Below are positions 28,742 to 33,151 of a stretch of 33,151 nucleotides of DNA, piece by piece. A model generated the notes under the pieces. It saw nothing but the letters and a program-made list of their open reading frames with translations. It did no database searches and was not told where the DNA came from. Source of the DNA: Chitinophaga pinensis (GTDB taxonomy: Bacteria; Bacteroidota; Bacteroidia; NS11-12g; UBA955); contig CAMAQS010000016.1 of the NCBI GenBank assembly GCA_945860565.1, positions 1-33,151 on the forward strand. Direction: 5' to 3'. Numbering within the stretch: the first letter of the stretch is position 1; the number at the start of each line of letters is the position of its first letter. The position numbers were made by a program, and so were the translations under genes.

Positions 28742-29569
28742 ACCAATGGGATCCATGGCCCATTCATGGATTTTCATGAGGGCTTCGTAAGATTGCATTT
28801 TGCCCTCATTATTTTCAATTTTACCCTCCATAACAATTTCTGCCTTGAAACGAATAATGCGGTTTGTTTTAATATCTACATGCAAAAATCCATCTATATT
28901 TCCTTCCATGTCGATTTGTTTTTCCAAGTCTAAAATCATGCCTTTGTGGTTTGATTTTATTTTGCCAGAAAGTTTAACATAGGCTACACTTTTTCCTTCT
29001 GTGGTTTTATCCATTTTTTCAAAGGTAAAAGTGGTATTGAATTTTTGTAAAAGTGGAAATGAAAAAATACTGTCAGTCCAACTTTCTCCAAGCTTGTGTG
29101 CTTTGGCAGTATGCAAAAAGTAGGTAAAATGAGTGCCTTTTGCAATATGGTGTATGTTGTCGTTTTTTACGGCACTTAGATATACATCGCGGCCTTCAAA
29201 TTCAGATAATTCGCCTTTTTTATTAAAAATCAACTTGTAAGCATAATTGTGTTTGTCCTCAACTGGGTTTCCAAGATCTATAAGTCTGTCATCTTCTTTT
29301 CTCATTCCAGAAACTTCGGTATATGTGAATTCTACGGTAGATTGAGGGGTTTTATTTTTTGCCGGATTGCTAACATAAGCCTTTCCAACTGTTCTCATAT
29401 TTGCCGAAAGGTCATTTGGCTTAGAGTCTGGGGTTTTGAAGGTTGTTTTTATACGTTGCTCACGCTTAAAGGTGCCCGTTGGGTATCCAAATGGCATGGC
29501 AGGGATAACTTGCGCAGAGAGGAAGTCTGCAAGAAGCATTACACTTAAAGAAAGAAGAATTTTTTTCAT
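28736..29569 (-). CDS. Secreted protein of unknown function (paralog of the next gene)
   Basis: Signal peptide KKILLSLSVMLLADFLSAQ; shares LGESWTDSIF and a similar beta-rich layout with 29590..30378. Confidence 0.7.
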   Translation of the reverse strand: MKKILLSLSVMLLADFLSAQVIPAMPFGYPTGTFKREQRIKTTFKTPDSKPNDLSANMRTVGKAYVSNPAKNKTPQSTVEFTYTEVSGMRKEDDRLIDLGNPVEDKHNYAYKLIFNKKGELSEFEGRDVYLSAVKNDNIHHIAKGTHFTYFLHTAKAHKLGESWTDSIFSFPLLQKFNTTFTFEKMDKTTEGKSVAYVKLSGKIKSNHKGMILDLEKQIDMEGNIDGFLHVDIKTNRIIRFKAEIVMEGKIENNEGKMQSYEALMKIHEWAMDPIGL

Positions 29570-29589
29570 GAATTTGGTTTGTTTATGTA

Positions 29590-30378
29590 TTAATTATTGA
29601 CTTTTTCTTGAACACTGCCTTTAAGTGTAAGCGGAATTGACATTCCGTTAACTTCCATCGCACCTTCTAGTTTCATGTCTATTAAAGTCTCAATGGTTAA
29701 ATTGTTTTCAGTGTTTACACGAACGGTTCCGGTCATAGTACCAACTAGATTTTGATGTATCGTTGTTCCACCTTGATCAATATCGGCAATAAATTTGATA
29801 TCACTGATTACAGCCAATAATGCAATTTTGTTCTCACAAGACAGAAATTTATAATGACTGGTCATAAGATTGTCTGCAAAACTACTGTCCGTCCAAGAGT
29901 CGCCTACTTTCATTTCGGATTTTACTTGCAAGAACTGTGAATATGGTTTATTTATAGCATATCCATTCATGCCACTTTGTTGCATTTGCTTCACCAAGTC
30001 AGTATTGCCATACATTTCTGAGATTAATCCATCTTTATTAACGTGCAATTGAAACGAAGAGCCAGAATCAGAAATATTTGGAATAGGTTGAGAAACTGTG
30101 CCCATTTTAATGTCACCACTTATAGAATTAATATTAATGTCAATCACTTGTTTGGTGGTCTCAGGGGATAGTACACTCACATCAGTATTTAATTTCATAT
30201 TCATATCCATTTCTTGTTCCTGTCCAGCCACCAACATGTTGGTATGTGTAGTTTGGGTTGTTGATTTAGTGAATTTTGAAATGGGGTAATAACCATTAAT
30301 GGGTTTAATGGTTTGAGATTGGGCAGTATTAAAAAGCAAGGCGAAGCCTAAAAGAGCAATAACAGAGGCATTTTTCAT
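29590..30378 (-). CDS. Secreted protein of unknown function (possibly DUF6263-like)
   Basis: Signal peptide KNASVIALLGFALLFNTAQS; VGDSWTDSSF motif; 20 nt upstream of its paralog on the same strand. Confidence 0.7.
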   Translation of the reverse strand: MKNASVIALLGFALLFNTAQSQTIKPINGYYPISKFTKSTTQTTHTNMLVAGQEQEMDMNMKLNTDVSVLSPETTKQVIDININSISGDIKMGTVSQPIPNISDSGSSFQLHVNKDGLISEMYGNTDLVKQMQQSGMNGYAINKPYSQFLQVKSEMKVGDSWTDSSFADNLMTSHYKFLSCENKIALLAVISDIKFIADIDQGGTTIHQNLVGTMTGTVRVNTENNLTIETLIDMKLEGAMEVNGMSIPLTLKGSVQEKVNN

Positions 30379-30383
30379 AAAGT

Positions 30384-30391
30384 CAAAGTTA
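30384..30391 (-). promoter_or_regulatory. Candidate -7 element TAACTTTG
   Basis: Exact TAnnTTTG on the minus strand, 5 nt before the ATG at 30378. Confidence 0.45.
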
Positions 30392-30445
30392 TGAAAATTG
30401 GCTAAACAAAAAAGTAGAATTAGATGAAAATGTGAGTATATCGAT

Positions 30446-31474
30446 TTAAATAAACAATTTGCGGTCCATCTTTAACCATTCTAGGGCAGATTTTTCTAGT
30501 AGAATGTCTTGAGTGAATTGATCAAATCCAGCTGTTTTTATGAGTTCTCCTGGAATGTCCTCACCGAGCGGAAAAGGATAATCAGTTCCCAAACATACCC
30601 TGTTGGCACCCACTAAATCTACAATAAACTGTAGCATTTTAGGGTCATGGACCAAACTGTCGAGCCAAAATTGACCCAAATATTTTTTAGGACTGTGAAT
30701 ATTATCTACGGCAACCAAATCAGGCCTGGCTTGCCATCCGTGTTCAATTCGACCAACCGTTGCAGGAAAAGAACCTCCACCATGGGCAAAGGCAACGCGG
30801 AGGTTTGGAAGTCGCTCAAAAATCCCCCCAAAAATCATACTACAAATGGCCAAAGAGGTTTCAGCGGGCATACCCACCAACCATGGCAGCCAATATTTAG
30901 GCATTTTTACTTTAGCTCCCCACCACCATGGGTGCACAAACAAAGCCATATCTAAGTCTTGCATGGCTTCAAAAATTGGAAATAAAGCGGGCTCATTTAA
31001 ATTCCAATCGTTCACATGAGAGCCGATTTGTATTCCTTTTAAACCAATGGCTTTGCATCTTTCCAATTCTTTAATTGCCAAAGAAGTATGTTGCATTGGC
31101 AATGTGCCTAAACCCACAAATCGTTTAGGATAATTATTGCAGATTTCAGCGATGTGGTCGTTTAAATATTTGGAGATTTCCAATGTGTGTTTGGGTTCAG
31201 CCCAATAACTAAACATAACCGGAATGGTGCTTATTACCTGGACGTCAACATCTACATGATTGCATTCTTTTATACGTTGATCTGGATCCCAACAATTATT
31301 TTCAATTTCTCTGAAGAATTCTCCATCCATCATCATTCTAGCGCAACAAGGCTTGTGATGCTCTAGAGAAATAAACTCACCGTATCCATATTTTTCTTTC
31401 CATTTTGGTAAATCTGAAGGAATAATGTGAGTATGAATATCGATAATTAAAGACGATTTTTTGGATTGTTCCAT
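30446..31474 (-). CDS. Amidohydrolase 2 family, 2-amino-3-carboxymuconate-6-semialdehyde decarboxylase (ACMSD)-like
   Basis: IDIHTHIIP, CWDPDQRIKECNHVDVDVQVISTIPVMFSYWA, HPWWWG, FAHGGGSFPATVGRIEHGW, LGTDYPFPLGED. Confidence 0.9.
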   Translation of the reverse strand: MEQSKKSSLIIDIHTHIIPSDLPKWKEKYGYGEFISLEHHKPCCARMMMDGEFFREIENNCWDPDQRIKECNHVDVDVQVISTIPVMFSYWAEPKHTLEISKYLNDHIAEICNNYPKRFVGLGTLPMQHTSLAIKELERCKAIGLKGIQIGSHVNDWNLNEPALFPIFEAMQDLDMALFVHPWWWGAKVKMPKYWLPWLVGMPAETSLAICSMIFGGIFERLPNLRVAFAHGGGSFPATVGRIEHGWQARPDLVAVDNIHSPKKYLGQFWLDSLVHDPKMLQFIVDLVGANRVCLGTDYPFPLGEDIPGELIKTAGFDQFTQDILLEKSALEWLKMDRKLFI

Positions 31475-31478
31475 GGCA

Positions 31479-31486
31479 CAAAATTA
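31479..31486 (-). promoter_or_regulatory. Candidate -7 element TAATTTTG
   Basis: Exact TAnnTTTG on the minus strand, 4 nt before the ATG at 31474. Confidence 0.45.
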
Positions 31487-31553
31487 CATGCTAAAAATAA
31501 AAGGTTTACAGAATTTTCATTCCTAACGGAATATTGCGTTTTTTTGAAGTTAA

Positions 31554-32861
31554 ATGGAAGTTAGGAAAATTGATTTTTGGAGTGCTACCAGTATGGTAAT
31601 TGCAAACATGATAGGCACAGGGGTGTTTACGAGTTTAGGATTTCAATTGGGCGACTTACATCAGGGATTTTCCTTAATTATGGTTTGGTTTTTGGGGGGA
31701 TTGATTGCGTTAACCGGTGCAATATGTTACGCTGAGGTTGCAAATAGATTGCCTAAAGATGGGGGTGAGTTTTATTTTTTGAGTGAAATGTTTCATCCAG
31801 CATTGGGTTTTATGGCGGGTTTTGTAAGCACAACAGTAGGATTTGCGGCACCCGTTGCTGGCGCTTCTTTGGCTTTGGGTGCTTATGTTGAAGGGGTTTG
31901 GCCAGATGTTTCAGGGAAATTGGTGGCCACAATTGTCGTAGTTGGGATTACACTCATTCATTCGTTCAGTTTAAAATTCGGTCTATTGTTTCAACGCATT
32001 TCAACACTTTCAAAGGTGTTAATTATTTTGGCATTTGTGATTGTTGGCCTTTATTTACCAAGTAAATCGGATATTACTTTTTTACCCAATGCTGCTGCAA
32101 TGAATGAAGTATGGCAAGGCAATTGGTTTGTGCCTGCATTTTCTATTAGTTTGGTTTGGGTTTCGTTTGCATATAGTGGATGGAATGCATCGGCATATAT
32201 AGCGGGCAGCATCATAAATCCCCAGAAAAACTTAAGCCGAAGTATCATTTTGGGGACCATTTCGGTTACAGTAATGTATTTGCTTTTGAATATGGTATTT
32301 TTAAAATCGGCTCCGATTTCTGAATTGGTGGGTAGAAAGGAAGTCGGCTTGGTTGCAGCGCGTTCTTTGTTTGGCGATAAAATCGGTGCTATAATGGGCG
32401 GAATAATAAGTGTACTTCTTATTTCTACAATTAGCTCAATGATATTTACGGGTCCACGGGTTTTAAAAACCATGTTTGAAAAAATGAATTTGTGGCCAAG
32501 ATTGTACACCCTATCAAAACATGAAACGCCGGCTGGAGCCATTTATTTTCAGGGTGTATTGAGCTTGGTATTGTTGTTTACTATGAATTTTGAATCGCTC
32601 ATTTATTATGTAGCATTTACCCTTTCCACGTTTACATTGCTTACTGTAATTGGAATGATGAAAATGCGTATAAAATTGGGCAAACCTACTGGATATTCTG
32701 CATGGGGTTATCCAGTTACCCCTATCATTTTTATAATTATGACGGCGTCTGTGGCTTGGTATTTTATTAACAACAAACCTTTTGAAAGCGCGTTGGGACT
32801 GGCTACATCCCTTTTTGGATTGGTTCTTTGGGGGATAATTAATAAAAGAAAGACAACTTAA
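31554..32861 (+). CDS. APC-family amino acid permease
   Basis: Multiple hydrophobic segments; ATSMVIANMIGTGVFTSLGF, GAICYAEVANRLPKDGGEFYFL, FAYSGWNASAYIAGSIINPQKNLSRSI. Confidence 0.92.
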   Translation: MEVRKIDFWSATSMVIANMIGTGVFTSLGFQLGDLHQGFSLIMVWFLGGLIALTGAICYAEVANRLPKDGGEFYFLSEMFHPALGFMAGFVSTTVGFAAPVAGASLALGAYVEGVWPDVSGKLVATIVVVGITLIHSFSLKFGLLFQRISTLSKVLIILAFVIVGLYLPSKSDITFLPNAAAMNEVWQGNWFVPAFSISLVWVSFAYSGWNASAYIAGSIINPQKNLSRSIILGTISVTVMYLLLNMVFLKSAPISELVGRKEVGLVAARSLFGDKIGAIMGGIISVLLISTISSMIFTGPRVLKTMFEKMNLWPRLYTLSKHETPAGAIYFQGVLSLVLLFTMNFESLIYYVAFTLSTFTLLTVIGMMKMRIKLGKPTGYSAWGYPVTPIIFIIMTASVAWYFINNKPFESALGLATSLFGLVLWGIINKRKTT

Positions 32862-33151
32862 TTTTCAGAAATTCTGGTAGTTAACACAGCTGCTACCAGC
32901 AATAATCCACCCCCACACATCACAGCTGAAATCAAATTGTTGTTTAAAACATTCTCCATTATTGGTCCAAAAAAGAGTGCGGCGATAATTTCAGGTAAAA
33001 CAATAAAGAAATTGAAAATACCCATGTAAATGCCAATTTTATTTTCTGGAAGGCACCCACTTAACATGCTATAAGGCATGGATAGAATGCTTGACCAGGC
33101 AATACCTACACAAGCCATTACGCCATAAAGAGCAAGTACTGTGGATTTATC
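32858..33151 (-). CDS. C-terminal part of an MFS (sugar-type) transporter, truncated by the window edge
   Basis: Minus-frame stays open past 33118 to the edge (DKSTVLALYGVMACVGIAW...); GIYMGIFNFFIVLPEIIAALFFGPI motif. Confidence 0.75.
   Translation of the reverse strand, partial: DKSTVLALYGVMACVGIAWSSILSMPYSMLSGCLPENKIGIYMGIFNFFIVLPEIIAALFFGPIMENVLNNNLISAVMCGGGLLLVAAVLTTRISEN

Noticed and set aside
32051-32542. 163-aa minus-strand ORF opposite the APC permease
   Set aside because: Antisense shadow of a clear membrane transporter gene; no independent support.
33118-33118. ATG at 33118 as the true start of the MFS gene
   Set aside because: The reading frame remains open to the window edge and the product is only a C-terminal part of a transporter.
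1-33151. CRISPR array, transposase/IS element, tRNA or rRNA
   Set aside because: No regularly spaced short repeats, transposase-like ORF, or recognisable tRNA/rRNA sequence was found on reading the window.

Overview
AT-rich window with hallmarks of a Bacteroidota chromosome. About 1-16.3 kb is one co-directional, tightly overlapping surface-polysaccharide (O-antigen/capsule type) operon: two tandem NodB-like putative (de)acetylases, a HisC-like aminotransferase, a HAD-IB phosphatase with an altered catalytic motif, a TupA-type ATP-grasp protein, two GT4-like glycosyltransferases, PglC-, PglD- and PglE-like genes, and a GT9 heptosyltransferase-like gene. Embedded in it is a small acyl-chain module: one ACP plus two SDR (FabG-like)/KAS III (FabH-like) pairs, with no dehydratase or enoyl reductase. 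My main hypothesis is that this module builds a short hydroxyacyl group (two elongation/reduction rounds, e.g. 3,5-dihydroxyhexanoyl) that the PglD-like enzyme attaches to a 4-amino-4,6-dideoxyhexose. The second half is mostly chromosomal: folA, nadK, a secreted EEP-family protein, an atypical GH13 protein, a metallophosphoesterase, htpG, recX, two tandem secreted paralogs, an ACMSD-like amidohydrolase, an APC permease and a partial MFS transporter. It also contains a 1062-aa outer-membrane protein with four tandem OmpA-like domains, each carrying four cysteines at identical spacing (47/2/53). Several genes have an exact Bacteroidota -7 motif (TAnnTTTG) only 4-10 nt before the start codon, suggesting leaderless or near-leaderless transcripts. 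No tRNA, rRNA, CRISPR array or transposase was seen.
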